A DNA stretch of 64,000 nucleotides from Kluyvera genomosp. 3 (GCA_002211745.1 CP022114.1:4620645-4684644); one strand, 5' to 3'. Numbered from the stretch's first letter, positions 8,864-22,491 are shown. The notes: generated by a model from the letters alone, not told the origin. Numbers and translations are program-made.

Positions 8864-8900
8864 CTGGGTGTATATACAGTTATGCTGTGAGTATATACAG
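8864..8900 (-). promoter_or_regulatory. Two LexA boxes (SOS operators) of lexA-dinF
   Basis: Two 16-bp sites of the form CTG(T)-N8-ACAG lie at 8864-8879 (CTGGGTGTATATACAG) and 8885-8900 (CTGTGAGTATATACAG). They are 21 bp apart start to start, just upstream of the lexA start. The same double arrangement controls lexA in E. coli. Confidence 0.93.
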
Positions 8901-8954
8901 CTAGTGTTTATTTTGAAACCATAAAACGCACGAAATCAGGCAGTTTTCACAGCT

Positions 8955-9322
8955 TTAGTGGAAATGCGCCCACAGCAGCGTGCCCCAGGTGATGAGCGCG
9001 ACGAAAATCGCCAGCAGCACCGCCGCCGATCCCATGTCTTTTGCCCGCCCGGACAGCTCGTGGTATTCGGAGCCGATGCGGTCCACCACCGCTTCCAGTG
9101 CACTATTGAGAATTTCCACTATCATCACCAACAGGACGGAGCCGATGAGCAGCACGCGCGTAATCGCGTCGACATCCAGCCAGCAGGCGACAATAATCGC
9201 CAACACCGAGGCGACCCCTCCTGGCGGAACGCGGCTTCGTTGATCCACGCCGCGCGAAATCCTTTCCAGGAATAGCCCGCGGCTTTGATGATTCGGGTGA
9301 GCCCGGTGGTATTATTGGCCAT
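8955..9322 (-). CDS. dgkA: Diacylglycerol kinase DgkA (frameshift near 9216)
   Basis: Small integral-membrane kinase that recycles diacylglycerol to phosphatidic acid using ATP. The start is MANNTTGLTRIIKAAGYSWK at 9322, and the frame breaks after FRQEG (a G run near 9216 is one base short). It resumes as VASVLAIIVACWLDVD and carries the family motif EILNSALEAVVDRIGSEYHE with its catalytic Glu, then AKDMGSAAVLLA. Restored length is 122 residues, the family norm. Three membrane spans are visible. Divergent from plsB, as in E. coli. Confidence 0.94.
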
Positions 9323-9450
9323 CTCAAGAACCTTTTTTGTTATTACGTCAATGACAATGCGTGTTATGAAGCGGTAGAACAGAAATTCTGCTGACTTTCT
9401 GATATTCTTGCCGCGCATTTGCATGATTAACCAGAGGCTTTACATCGTTT

Positions 9451-11878
9451 ATGTCCGGCTGGCCACGAATTTACTACAAATTACTGAATTTACCATTAAG
9501 CGTACTGGTAAAAAGCAAGTCTATTCCCGCAGAGCCTGCACAGGAATTAGGGCTTGATACCTCGCGTCCGATTATGTACGTCCTGCCTTATAATTCTAAG
9601 GCCGACCTGCTAACGCTGCGCGCCCAATGTCTGGCGCACGATTTACCCGATCCGCTTGAACCGCTGGAAATCGACGGCACCTTGCTGCCGCGCTACGTGT
9701 TTATCCACGGCGGCCGCGCGTGTTCACCTACTACACGCCGAAAGAAGAGTCGATCAAGCTGTTCCACGACTACCTCGATCTGCACCGCAGCAATCCGGAT
9801 CTGGATGTGCAAATGGTGCCGGTCTCCGTGATGTTCGGGCGTTCGCCTGGCCGCGAAAAAGGCGAGGAAAACCCGCCGCTGCGGATGCTCAACGGCTTCC
9901 AGAAATTCTTCGCTGTCTCCTGGCTGGGCCGCGATAGCTTCGTGCGTTTCTCGCCGTCCGTTTCGCTGCGCCGCATGGCCGACGAACACGGCACCGACAA
10001 AATCATTGCGCAGAAGCTGGCCCGCGTGGCGCGTATGCACTTTGCCCGTCAGCGTCTGGCGGCGGTTGGCCCGCGTCTGCCGGCGCGTCACGACCTGTTC
10101 AAAAAGCTGCTGGCGTCGAAAGCCATCGCCAAGGCGGTAGAAGACGAAGCGCGCAGCAAGAAAATCTCGCACGAGAAGGCGCAGCAAAACGCCATTGCGC
10201 TGATGGAAGAGATTGCGGCGAACTTCTCCTACGAGATGATTCGCCTGACTGACCGTATCCTCAGCTTTACCTGGAACCGTCTGTATCAGGGGATTAACGT
10301 CCATAACGCCGAGCGCGTACGCCAGCTGGCCCACGACGGCCATGAAATCGTCTACGTGCCCTGCCACCGTAGCCATATGGACTACCTGCTGCTCTCTTAC
10401 GTGCTCTATCACCAGGGGCTGGTGCCGCCGCACATTGCCGCCGGTATCAACCTGAACTTCTGGCCGGCTGGCCCGATTTTCCGTCGCCTGGGCGCGTTCT
10501 TTATCCGCCGTACCTTTAAGGGCAACAAGCTGTACTCCACGGTGTTCCGCGAATACCTCGGCGAGCTGTTCAGCCGCGGCTACTCCGTTGAATACTTCGT
10601 GGAAGGCGGGCGTTCCCGTACCGGCCGCCTGCTGGATCCGAAAACCGGCACCCTGTCGATGACCATTCAGGCAATGCTGCGCGGCGGGACTCGTCCAATT
10701 ACGTTAGTGCCGATTTACATCGGCTACGAGCACGTGATGGAAGTGGGTACCTATGCCAAAGAGCTGCGCGGCGCGACGAAAGAGAAAGAGAGCCTGCCGC
10801 AGATGCTGCGCGGGCTGAGCAAGCTGCGTAATCTCGGCCAGGGCTATGTCAACTTCGGCGAACCAATGCCGCTGATGACCTACCTGAACCACCACGTGCC
10901 GGAGTGGCGCGAGTCGATCGACCCGATCGAAGCCGTACGCCCGGCGTGGCTGACGCCGACCGTCAACAAACTGGCGGCGAGCTGATGGTGCGCATTAACA
11001 ACGCCGGCGCCGCCAACGCCATGAACCTGTGCTGCACCGCGCTGCTGGCCTCTCGCCAGCGTTCGCTGACCCGTGAACAGCTGACGCAGCAGCTGGAATG
11101 CTACCTGGCGCTGATGCGCAACGCGCCGTACGCGCCGGACGCCACCGCGCCAAAAGCCTCCGCCAGCGAGCTTATCGACCACGCGCTGCAGATGAACAAG
11201 TTCGAAGTCGAGAAAGACACCATCGGCGACATCATCATTCTGCCGCGCGAGCAGGCGGTGCTGATGACGTACTACCGTAACAACATCGCGCACATGCTGA
11301 TTATGCCGTCGCTGCTGGCCACCATCATGACTCAACATCGCCAGATCTCCCGCGATCAGGTGTTGAGTATGATCGAAACGCTGTATCCGATGCTGAAAGC
11401 CGAGCTGTTCCTGCGCTGGACCCGTGAAGAGCTGCCGGCAGTCATTGATACGCTGATCGCCGAAATGGCGCGTCAGGCGCTGATTAGCGAGCAGAACGGC
11501 GAGCTGCGCATCAACGCGTCGCACTCCCGCACGCTTCAACTGCTGGCGGCCGGGGCGCGCGAGACGCTGCAACGCTACGCGATCACCTTCTGGCTGCTGA
11601 GCGGCAACCCGTCGATGAACCGCAGTACGCTGGAGAAAGAGAGCCGTACGCTGGCGCAGCGTCTGTCGGTGCTGCACGGCATCAACTCGCCGGAGTTCTT
11701 TGATAAAGCGGTGTTCTCGTCGCTGGTGCTGACGCTCCGCGATGAGGGCTATATCAGCGACAGCGGCGACGCCGAGCCGGAAGAGACGATGAAGGTCTAC
11801 CAGATGATGGCGGGCCTGATCACCTCGGACGTGCGCTTGACGATCGAGAGCGTGACGCAGGAAGAAGCGGCACAGTAA
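9451..11878 (+). CDS. plsB: Glycerol-3-phosphate acyltransferase PlsB (frameshifts near 9718 and 10979)
   Basis: First enzyme of phospholipid synthesis, an inner-membrane protein that acylates sn-glycerol-3-phosphate from acyl-ACP or acyl-CoA. The start is [20 protein letters not shown]. The acyltransferase signature [12 protein letters not shown] (HX4D) and later blocks [23 protein letters not shown] and [13 protein letters not shown] are present. Two single-base losses split the frame, after FIHGG and after NKLAA; between and after them the frames join exactly. Restored length is 809 residues (E. coli 807). Ends in EEAAQ before a terminator. Confidence 0.95.
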
Positions 11879-11883
11879 AAACA

Positions 11884-11914
11884 AAAATCCCCGGTCTCTA
11901 CCGGGATTTTTTTA
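11884..11914. terminator. Bidirectional terminator between plsB and ubiA
   Basis: AATCCCCGGT / ACCGGGATT forms a GC-rich stem with TCTC loop. It has TTTTTTTA on the plus side and, read backwards, TTTTTGTTTTT on the minus side, so it can serve both convergent genes. Confidence 0.85.
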
Positions 11915-11957
11915 TTCGCTTATTGGGTGCCGGCCAGGCGACAGTTTCATGCCAAAC

Positions 11958-12828
11958 TCAGAACTGCCAGTAGCTCATCGCCAGCCCAATAAACAGCACC
12001 AGACCCACGTAGTTATTGTTCATAAACGCCTGGAAGCACGGCCCACGCTCGCGGTGGCGGATCAGCTTCTGTTGGTAGACGAACAGCGCGCCGGCAATCA
12101 GGATTGACCAGTAAAACTCCCAGTTCAGGCCGTTCAACCAGCCGATAAGCGCCATCAGCGCCAGCACGCACGCCTGCAGGATACCGATAATCAGACGGTC
12201 GTTATCGCCGAACAGAATCGCCGTGGATTTGATGCCAATCTTCACGTCATCATCGCGGTCAACCATCGCATACTGGGTATCGTAGGCCACCGCCCACAAA
12301 ATATTCGCCAGCAGCATCAGCCAGCAGCTCAGCGGCAGTGACTCGCTGACCGCCGCGAAGGCCATCGGAATTGACCAGCCAAACGCCGCCCCAGCACCAC
12401 CTGCGGCAGGTGGGTATAACGCTTCATAAACGGGTAAACCCAGGCCAGCGCCAGCGCCGCCACCGACAACAGAATGGTCATCGTGTTGAGCGTCAGCACC
12501 AGCAGGAAAGAGAGCGCCACCAGCACGATAAACAGCGTACGGGCCTCTTTCTCCGTGACCGCCCGCTCGGCAGCGGACGGTTGGCCGTGCGTTTCACGTG
12601 GCCGTCGAATTTACGATCCGCATAATCGTTGACCACGCAGCCTGCGGCGCGCATCAGCCAGACGCCCGCCACAAACACCGCCAGGATCCATAGCGGCGGT
12701 ACGCCCGGTGAGGCGACCCACAGTGCCCACAGCGTCGGCCACAGCAGCAGCAGCGCGCCGATCGGTTTATCCGTACGCATCAGTCGATGGTAAGCCAGTA
12801 GCTTGTTCTGCTTCAGACTCCACTCCAT
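11958..12828 (-). CDS. ubiA: 4-hydroxybenzoate octaprenyltransferase UbiA (frameshifts near 12575 and 12389)
   Basis: Membrane prenyltransferase of ubiquinone synthesis; it attaches the octaprenyl chain to 4-hydroxybenzoate. The start is [20 protein letters not shown]. The first Asp-rich motif is [14 protein letters not shown] and the second lies in [17 protein letters not shown], both Mg-pyrophosphate binding. The frame breaks at LPSG (G run near 12575) and at VVLG (G run near 12389), then ends [11 protein letters not shown]. Restored length is 290 residues, identical to E. coli. Directly downstream of ubiC on the same strand (14-bp gap), the usual ubiCA operon. Confidence 0.95.
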
Positions 12829-12842
12829 TCTTCTTCTTCCTC

Positions 12843-13339
12843 TTAGTACAGCGGCGATGCCGGTAAAAACAGCTCGGTTAACAGCAGCGGTTTACCGCTC
12901 AGGCGGAGACGGGAACGACGCCCCCACAGCGCATCATGACGGCCAATCTCAATAAAGTCTCGCGTCAGCGTCGACGACGTAAACAGATAACGACCCAGCG
13001 GCGTCTGCCCCAGGTTTTGTAGCGCCAGCTCGGGCCCACAGAGGGTCGACTCTGGCACCACGGTGCGCCCGGCAAGCCACGGCTCACCGCCGACGCACAA
13101 TAATATTTCTCGTAACCAATAGCGAGACTCTTCTGGCAACAGGTGTTGTTCTTCTACCAGCGCATCGCGGCTGACAAACGCTTCGTTTAAAAGCGTTACG
13201 CTAACCGGTTTCCCAAACTGCTCAAACCGTTTGGTCATCGAATCTTCCAGCATCAGCCAGTCGCGCTGAGTGGGTTCAAGCGGGGAATGACGTCAAAATA
13301 GCGCAGCGCGCGCAGTTGCGTCAGTGCAGGGTGCGACAT
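12843..13339 (-). CDS. ubiC: Chorismate pyruvate-lyase UbiC (frameshift near 13284)
   Basis: Cytosolic lyase making 4-hydroxybenzoate from chorismate, the first committed ubiquinone step. The start is [20 protein letters not shown] at 13339. A C run near 13284 is one base short, after which the frame resumes as [19 protein letters not shown]. Active-site residues are expected in [21 protein letters not shown] and the C-terminal FLPASPLY. Restored length is 165 residues, as in E. coli. First gene of ubiC-ubiA. Confidence 0.94.
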
Positions 13340-13497
13340 GCCTGTCTCTCCAATACAAAGCGTTGCGCCATTGTATCGCAGAAAGCCGCGGGAGGGGTGC
13401 AGTAATGGTCAAATACGATCATTAGCGCAACAGCAGTGCAACAGTTTGCTTTGCGCTATATGCCGTTCATCATCGCTGCTTGAAGGATGAAGCGTAT

Positions 13498-13525
13498 AAA
13501 AAAGGTGTGCCCGACAGGGCACACC
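13498..13525 (-). terminator. Terminator of the malK-lamB-malM operon
   Basis: On the minus strand GGTGTGCCC / GGGCACACC forms a 9-bp perfect stem with loop TGTC, followed by TTTTTTAT. It lies 39 bases beyond the malM stop. Confidence 0.9.
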
Positions 13526-13563
13526 GAAAGGCTTCGCCTAAACATCGGCGCTGCGGGGAGAAC

Positions 13564-14506
13564 TTACCCCTTGCCTTTTACAGCGCCGATAAAGGTGGAA
13601 CGAGCAGATTTAGATCCCAGGCGTTCGGCTTCATTCATCAGTTTCAGGGCTTTGTCGATATCCCCTTTCGCCACGGCCTGTTTAATCCCGTTGTTGAAGT
13701 AGCTTTCCGTATCGTCGAGCATCGGTTCAGTTTTCGCTGCCGGAGCCGCAACTGGCGCCACGACCGGGCCGCTGCGGGCGCGCTGGCAACCGGTGCCGCC
13801 GTGTTGCCGACAGTGACCGGAGCCGGACCGGAAGAGCCAAACAGCGGGCCAACCAGAACGCTGGAGCTGCTGTTGGTTTTCACCTTCAGCTTCACCAGAC
13901 CATCGGTGGTGTGTTTAGCGATCGGGTCAGGAATATCCGGCACCGCGTTACCGGTGCCTTTGGCGTAGGCTTTTGCCGGATCCAGCAGCGTAGTGGTTTG
14001 CTGGAGATCTTTGTCGGTGGTAAAGACCAGAACATAGAGTTTTTGCTGGCCCAGCGCCGGCGTCAGGCGCATCACCCCTTCCAGACGGTCGGCGCTCATT
14101 ACGCCAGGCTCCTGGTAGGTGAAGTAGCTGCTTGGGAAGAACGCAGAAGGCGTCATATTCTGGTCAAGAATCAGCACGTTCGGCGCAAATACGCTGGTTT
14201 GTTTGTTCACTTCGCTGGTCAGGGTCAGCGTCAGCTCGCCAATATTGGCGGGAACGCTGTAGGCCACAACGTTGCCGGTGATTCCCGGAACGTTCAGGCT
14301 TTGACCACCGGTGGAAATTTGGGTGGATTGAACTTTAGATTGATCGACCGGCGTCCAGGTCAGCTGCTGGAGGGCAGCGGTCGGGATGGTCGGCGCGGCG
14401 CTGGTGTTTTGCGGCACGTAGTTGACGTCAGCGAGGCTAATGCCCGGACGCTCGCCATTAATCCAGCGGATAAGCAGAGAGCAACGAGACTTTTTTTCAT
14501 TTTCAT
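13564..14506 (-). CDS. malM: Maltose operon periplasmic protein MalM (frameshifts near 14450 and 13769)
   Basis: Periplasmic protein of unknown biochemical role, last gene of the malK operon. The start is MKMKKSLVALCLSAG, a signal peptide that continues after a lost C near 14450. The mature region has LQQLTWTPVDQSK, ANIGELTLTLTSEVNKQTS and PSAFFPSSYFTYQEPGVMSA. An Ala/Pro-rich linker holds the second break near 13769, before EPMLDDTESYFNN and the C-terminal KGKG. Restored length is 314 residues (E. coli 306). It ends just before a strong terminator. Confidence 0.92.
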
Positions 14507-14619
14507 TATGATGACCTCAGAAAGCGTGGTTCTAGCGGTAGCCAGGCAATAGCGCGCTAAACCTCAAGGAACAGAGGGCTTGCGCCCCTCATCGGTTGTT
14601 ACGTCAGGTTAGTGCTGAA

Positions 14620-15945
<1,326 letters not shown>

Positions 15946-16044
15946 CTATCTCCTGAGATCATTGCTTTTCTTTTCAACATTTCGCCCCTGTATCGCCTTA
16001 TCGCTGGCGGCGTGGGGCTACCTGTTTGCTTTGTTATGGGACGT

Positions 16045-17153
16045 TTAAACGCCGAGCTCTTTATGCAGCCGACGACATGCGGTGCCATCTTCACGGAACA
16101 GATGGCAGCGCTCTGGCGGCAAGCCGATGGCGAATGTGGCTCCCTCTTCGACCAACACCACGTCGTTCTGGCGGTAAACCAGGTTTTGACGGATGGCAGG
16201 GATCTGGATATGAATTTGTGTTTCGTTGCCCAGCTGCTCGACAACATGCACCACACCTTCCAGCGTCACATCGGCGATGTGGCTCGGCATCAGGTGCTCC
16301 GGGCGAATGCCCAGCGACATGTTGGCGCCAACCTGCACGTTGTTACTCTCGACCGGCAGCCAAATCTGCTGATGGTTCGGCAGCTCGACCTGCACCTGAT
16401 CGATGGCGGTGGCAGTAACTTTCACCGGCAGGAAGTTCATCTTCGGCGAGCCGATAAAGCCCGCGACGAAACGGTCAGCCGGGTAGTGGTACAGCTCGAG
16501 AGGTTTACCGACCTGCGCCACGCGGCCGGCGTCGAGCACCACGATTTTGTCGGCCAGCGTCATGGCTTCGACCTGATCGTGGGTGACGTAAATCATCGTG
16601 CGGCCCAGACGTTTGTGTAGGCGGGAAATTTCAATACGCATCTGTACGCGCAGCGCAGCGTCGAGGTTAGAAAGGGTTCATCGAGCAGGAATACGCGCGG
16701 TTCGGCAACCAGCGTACGACCAATCGCCACGCGCTGACGCTGGCCGCCGGACAGCGCCTTCGGTTTACGTTCCAGCAGATGGGCTAACTGCAGTACTTCG
16801 GAAACCTGGGTCACGCGCTGGTTAATCACGTCTTTTTTCGCGCCAGCCAGCTTCAGACCAAAGGACATATTTTCAGCAACGGACAGATGGGGATACAACG
16901 CGTAGGACTGGAACACCATCCCCACGCCGCGCTCGGCTGGCGGTACGTCGTTCATGCGGGTATCGCCGATCATCAGATCGCCGCTGGTGATGGTTTCGAG
17001 GCCTGCGATCATACGCAGCAGCGTAGATTTACCGCAGCCTGATGGCCCGACAAACACCACGAACTCCCCTTCCTGGATATCAAGGTTGATATCTTTTGAT
17101 ACCACCACGTCGCCCCAGGCTTTCGTTACATTGCGTAGCTGTACGTTCGCCAT
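16045..17153 (-). CDS. malK: Maltose ABC transporter ATPase MalK (frameshift near 16676)
   Basis: Cytoplasmic ATPase subunit of the maltose importer MalFGK2 and inhibitor of the activator MalT. It contains Walker A (GPSGCGKST), Q-loop, signature LSGGQRQR, Walker B VFLLDEP and the switch His in [14 protein letters not shown] run near 16676 is one base short just after LLDEP. The C-terminal regulatory domain runs from [12 protein letters not shown] to RRLHKELGV. Restored length is 369 residues (E. coli 371). Divergent from malE. Confidence 0.96.
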
Positions 17154-17235
17154 GCCCTTCTCCCTCGTTACAACTTGTCACCAACAGACACATTCAAGAT
17201 GGGCTGACTATGCCTTACACATCATTGAGGGGAAT

Positions 17236-17281
17236 CCTCCACCCCCTTGTTTTTTATGGGGGAGGAGACGGGAGGATGAGA
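17236..17281. promoter_or_regulatory. MalT boxes in the malK-malE control region
   Basis: Three near-matches to the MalT box GGGGA(T/G)GAGG are visible. GGGGTGGAGG lies on the minus strand (17236-17245, one mismatch). GGGGAGGAGA (17259-17268, one mismatch) and GAGGATGAGA (17272-17281, two mismatches) lie on the plus strand. They sit in the 368-bp gap between the divergent maltose operons. Box assignment is by eye. Confidence 0.6.
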
Positions 17282-17385
17282 AGGCGCGCTCTGCCCCGAT
17301 GACATCGGGTCAGGACTAAAATCGTGATGGGGGCGACAAAAAACGGCGCTTTTTTTTGTGCGCCAGGACGCATAACTGGGATTTA

Positions 17386-17401
17386 TGTTATGGCGATCAC
17401 A
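17386..17401 (+). promoter_or_regulatory. CRP site between malK and malE
   Basis: TGTTA-N6-TCACA matches the CRP consensus TGTGA-N6-TCACA with one mismatch, in the malK-malE regulatory gap where CRP acts with MalT in E. coli. Confidence 0.65.
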
Positions 17402-17473
17402 CTAATAGCCCGAGGGCGTAGAGGTCAGGAGGATGGAAAGGGGTTGCTAAAAAAGGAAACTCATCGATGTTAA

Positions 17474-18712
<1,239 letters not shown>

Positions 18713-18723
18713 TGCCTGTCGTT

Positions 18724-18770
18724 CCCTCTCCGGTGAGAGGGAAACACTCCCCTCTCCCTCAGGGAGAGGG
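18724..18770. repeat. Two palindromic hairpins between malE and malF
   Basis: CCCTCTC-CGGT-GAGAGGG (18724-18741) and CCCTCTCCC-TCA-GGGAGAGGG (18750-18770) are two near-perfect stems in tandem. They sit where E. coli has its REP pair, but belong to a different, CT/AG-rich family. Confidence 0.85.
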
Positions 18771-18812
18771 ACGGGGTGAGGGTTGTTTAAATCGCTGTAG
18801 AGGAAGATCCCC

Positions 18813-20356
18813 ATGGATGTCATTAAAAAGAATCATTGGTGGCAAAGCGACACGCTGAAATGGTCAGTGATTGGTCTGCTGGGCCTGCTGGTGGGTTACC
18901 TTGTAGTTTTAATGTACGCACAAGGGAGTACCTGTTTGCCATCATGACGCTGATCTTAAGCTCAGCGGGCCTGTATATTTTCGCCAACCGTAAGACCTAC
19001 GCCTGGCGCTACGTTTACCCTGGCATGGCCGGGATGGGGCTGTTCGTCCTGTTCCCGCTGATTTGTACCATCGCCATTGCCTTTACCAACTACAGCAGCA
19101 CTAACCAGCTTACCTTTGAGCGCGCCCAGCAGGTCCTGATGGACCGCAGCTATCAGGCGGGAAAATCCTATAATTTCAGCCTCTTCCCGGCGGGCGACGA
19201 GTGGCAGTTGGCCCTCACCGACGGTGAAAGCGGGAAAAACTACCTCTCCGACGCCTTTAAATTTGGCGGCGAGCAGAAACTGCAGTTAAAAGAAACCGAA
19301 GCGCTGCCGGGCAGTGAACGTGCGCAGCTGCGCGTGATTACCCAGAACCGCCAGGCGCTGAACCAGCTGACCGCCGTTCTGCCGGATGAAAGCAAAGTCA
19401 CCATGAGCTCGCTGCGCCAGTTCTCCGGCACTCAGCCGCTCTACACGCTGGCCGACGACGGCCTGCTGACCAATAACCAGACTGGTGTGAAATACCGCGC
19501 CAACAACGACATTGGTTTCTACCAAACCGTTAACGCCGACGGCAGCTGGGGCAACGAGAAGTTAAGCCCAGGCTACACCGTCGGTATCGGCTGGGATAAC
19601 TTCACCCGCGTCTTTACCGACGAGGGCATCCAGAAGCCGTTCGTCGCCATCTTCGTCTGGACGGTGGTCTTCTCGGTGCTGACCGTGATCCTGACCGTCG
19701 CCGTCGGCATGGTGCTGGCCTGCCTGGTACAGTGGGAAGCGCTGAAGGGCAAAGCCATCTACCGCGTGCTGCTGATTTTACCGTACGCTGTACCGTCGTT
19801 TATCTCGATTCTGATTTTCAAAGGGCTGTTTAACCAGAGCTTCGGTGAAATCAACATGATGCTGAGCGCCCTGTTCGGTATCAAACCGGCCTGGTTCAGC
19901 GACCCAACCACCGCGCGTTCGATGATTGTTATCGTCAACACCTGGCTGGGCTACCCGTACATGATGATTCTGTGCATGGGCCTGCTGAAGGCGATTCCGG
20001 ACGACCTGTATGAAGCCTCGGCAATGGATGGCGCCGGTCCGTTCCAGAACTTCTTTAAGATTACGTTCCCGCTGCTGATTAAGCCGCTGACGCCGCTGAT
20101 GATCGCCAGCTTCGCCTTTAACTTTAACAACTTCGTGCTGATTCAGCTGTTGACCAACGGTGGCCCGGACCGTCTCGGCACCACCACGCCAGCCGGTTAT
20201 ACCGACCTGCTTGTGAGCTACACCTACCGCATCGCCTTTGAAGGCGGCGGCGGCCAGGACTTCGGTCTGGCGGCGGCGATTGCCACGCTGATCTTCCTGC
20301 TGGTAGGCGCACTGGCCATCGTGAACCTGAAAGCCACGCGTATGAAGTTTGATTAA
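18813..20356 (+). CDS. malF: Maltose ABC transporter permease MalF (frameshift near 18928)
   Basis: Inner-membrane permease with eight spans and a large periplasmic P2 loop. The start is [20 protein letters not shown] at 18813. A G run near 18928 is one base short (after VLMYAQG), then [19 protein letters not shown] follows. The P2 loop spans roughly residues 95-275. The EAA motif contacting MalK is [20 protein letters not shown]. Restored length is exactly 514 residues, as in E. coli. Followed by malG after 14 bp. Confidence 0.96.
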
Positions 20357-20370
20357 GGGAGACAACGAAC

Positions 20371-21261
20371 ATGGCTATGGTACAACCCAAATCTCAGAAA
20401 CTGCGTCTCTTTACCACGCATCTGCTGCTGCTGATTTTTATCGCGGCGATCATGTTCCCGCTGCTGATGGTTATCGCTATCTCGCTGCGTGAAGGGAACT
20501 TCGCCACCGGCAGTCTTATCCCGGAACAGATCTCCTGGGAGCACTGGAAACTGGCGCTGGGCTTCAGCGTTGAACACGCCGATGGCCGCGTCACTCCGCC
20601 GCCGTTCCCGGTGCTGCTGTGGCTGTGGAACTCGGTAAAAATCGCCGGTATCACCGCCATTGGTATCGTGGCGCTGTCCACCACCTGCGCCTACGCTTTT
20701 GCCCGTATGCGCTTCCCGGGCAAGGCTACGCTGCTCAAAGGGATGCTGATTTTCCAGATGTTCCCGGCGGTGCTGTCACTGGTTGCTCTGTACGCGTTGT
20801 TTGACCGTCTGGGCCAGTACATTCCGTTTATCGGCCTCAACACCCACGGCGGCGTGATCTTTGCCTACCTGGGCGGTATCGCGCTGCACGTGTGGACGAT
20901 TAAAGGCTATTTCGAAACGATTGACGGCTCGCTGGAAGAAGCGGCCGCGCTGGACGGCGCGACCCCGTGGCAGGCATTCCGCTTGGTGCTGCTGCCGCTG
21001 TCCGTACCGATTCTGGCGGTGGTGTTTATCCTGTCGTTTATCGCCGCCATTACCGAAGTACCGGTTGCATCGCTCCTGCTGCGCGATGTGAACAGCTACA
21101 CCCTCGCCGTAGGTATGCAGCAATACCTCAACCCACAAAACTATCTGTGGGGCGACTTTGCCGCTGCGGCAGTCCTTTCCGCCATCCCTATTACCGTGGT
21201 CTTCCTGCTCGCGCAGCGTTGGCTGGTAAACGGCCTCACGGCCGGCGGCGTGAAGGGCTAA
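20371..21261 (+). CDS. malG: Maltose ABC transporter permease MalG
   Basis: Second permease of the maltose importer, 296 residues, intact and equal in length to the E. coli protein. Six predicted spans; EAA loop [20 protein letters not shown] for MalK contact; C-terminal tail GLTAGGVKG that reaches into the MalK dimer interface. Last gene of malEFG, ended by a terminator 63 bases downstream. Confidence 0.97.
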   Translation: MAMVQPKSQKLRLFTTHLLLLIFIAAIMFPLLMVIAISLREGNFATGSLIPEQISWEHWKLALGFSVEHADGRVTPPPFPVLLWLWNSVKIAGITAIGIVALSTTCAYAFARMRFPGKATLLKGMLIFQMFPAVLSLVALYALFDRLGQYIPFIGLNTHGGVIFAYLGGIALHVWTIKGYFETIDGSLEEAAALDGATPWQAFRLVLLPLSVPILAVVFILSFIAAITEVPVASLLLRDVNSYTLAVGMQQYLNPQNYLWGDFAAAAVLSAIPITVVFLLAQRWLVNGLTAGGVKG

Positions 21262-21324
21262 GTTTCATCAGCAATGCCACTGCTATTATCCTCAACTTGA
21301 ACGAACCCTAACTTGTGACTGTTT

Positions 21325-21352
21325 GGCGCTCTACGGAGCGCCCTTTTTTTTG
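21325..21352 (+). terminator. Terminator of malEFG
   Basis: GGCGCTC / GAGCGCC stem with TACG tetraloop, then C and eight T. Confidence 0.9.
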
Positions 21353-21375
21353 CCTACCGTATGACCTGATAAGGC

Positions 21376-21785
21376 CTACTCTCGCTTCAGACGTTTGGAG
21401 TTACACAGCCATAGCGTAATCACCAGCAGCAAAATCGCAGCAGAATAAATCAGCACATCCAACGGCGACTTATGGTCGACGATAATCAGCCGCACAATCG
21501 CAGTAATGCCGATGTAGACAAAGTAACGCAGGGGAAAATGGAAGCCTGACTGAAAGTACTTCACAATCAGAGCGATAAATTCGAAATAGAGGAAGTAAAC
21601 CACCAGCCCTCCACCAGCTCATACTTGCTGGTGCGTTCCGGCGCGAACAGCACGTCGGCCAGATGAACCGTCTCTTTACCGAGAAAAACGATCAGAATCA
21701 GACCAAGGCTGAGCAGACCCAAATTCAACACGGTCTGCAAAATGGTGGAGATAAACTCTACGCGTGGGCGAGTCAGTGACGTCAT
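21376..21785 (-). CDS. psiE: Phosphate-starvation-inducible protein PsiE (frameshift near 21612)
   Basis: Small inner-membrane protein with four predicted spans, induced by phosphate starvation in E. coli, function unknown. Start [20 protein letters not shown] at 21785. A G run near 21612 is one base short after KYELVEG, then [20 protein letters not shown] and the tail [11 protein letters not shown] follow. Restored length is 136 residues, identical to E. coli. Convergent with malG. Confidence 0.94.
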
Positions 21786-21997
21786 AGCTAGCACCTCTTT
21801 CGCTGGGCCGAGATTCCTGTATAGCGCAAAAACGTGATCCAGATCTAGTTTTTATCGCCACCTTTTCGCTGTTTTCCCCAGCAACAGATAAAAATGAGTC
21901 TGATAAAGAGGGGAAATTTTTCGACTCTATGCTTATCAGTAGCGCTTCTTCCTGCCGCGCTACACTTAAGGAGAACGTTTTTTATCAGAGGGATACT

Positions 21998-22451
21998 ATG
22001 CACTCACTCCGCCAGGTCGCCATCCGCAATGTGGTACGCGGCGACAACGTCGTCATTTATGAACCCGCCAATCTTTACGACTGCACGCTGGGTAACAACG
22101 TGTTCGTCGGTCCGTTTGTCGAAATCCAGGGCAACAGCTGGATTGGCGACGAGACTAAAATCCAGTCGCACACCTTTATCTGCGAATATGTCACCATCGG
22201 GCGAGGCTGTTTTATCGGCCATGGGTTATGTTTGCCAACGATATGTTTCGCGAGGGAAAACCAAACGCAGACCGTGAAAGCTGGGGACGGATCGCTATCG
22301 GCGACAATGTCTCCATCGGCAGTGGCGCAACCATTCTCTCGGTGTCGATCTGCGATGGCGTGGTCATTGGCGCAGGCAGTGTGGTGACGCGTTCAATCAG
22401 TGAGAAAGGCGTGTATGCCGGGAACCCGCGCGGTTACTGCGGAGGTTATAA
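21998..22451 (+). CDS. Hexapeptide-repeat acyltransferase (frameshifts near 22226 and 22430)
   Basis: Left-handed beta-helix acyltransferase of about 151 residues, with repeated I/V-G-X4 turns: LGNNVFVGPFVEIQGNSWIG, IGRGCFIGHG and IGSGATILSVSICDGVVIGA. Starts MHSLRQVAIRNVVRGD after AGAGGGAT. A G run near 22226 is one base short (GHG/VMFANDMFREG), and a GG pair near 22430 is short before the tail ARLLRRL. The family acetylates sugars, often for surface polysaccharide. It sits beside the exopolysaccharide operon yjbEFGH but in convergent orientation. Exact substrate not recognisable. Confidence 0.7.
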
Positions 22452-22452
22452 G

Positions 22453-22485
22453 CGTAGCCCGGACAAGTGGCTTATCCGGGCTACG
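22453..22485. repeat. Palindromic element between the acyltransferase and yjbH
   Basis: CGTAGCCCGGA / TCCGGGCTACG, an 11-bp perfect inverted repeat with an 11-base loop, two bases after the acyltransferase stop. It may act as the terminator or mRNA end for both convergent genes. Confidence 0.75.
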
Positions 22486-22491
22486 AAAGCG

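Noticed and set aside
9451-11878. Programmed frameshifting in plsB and other genes
   Set aside because: The sites share only short G/C runs, no slippery heptamer plus structure, and the shift is always a missing base rather than a conserved signal.
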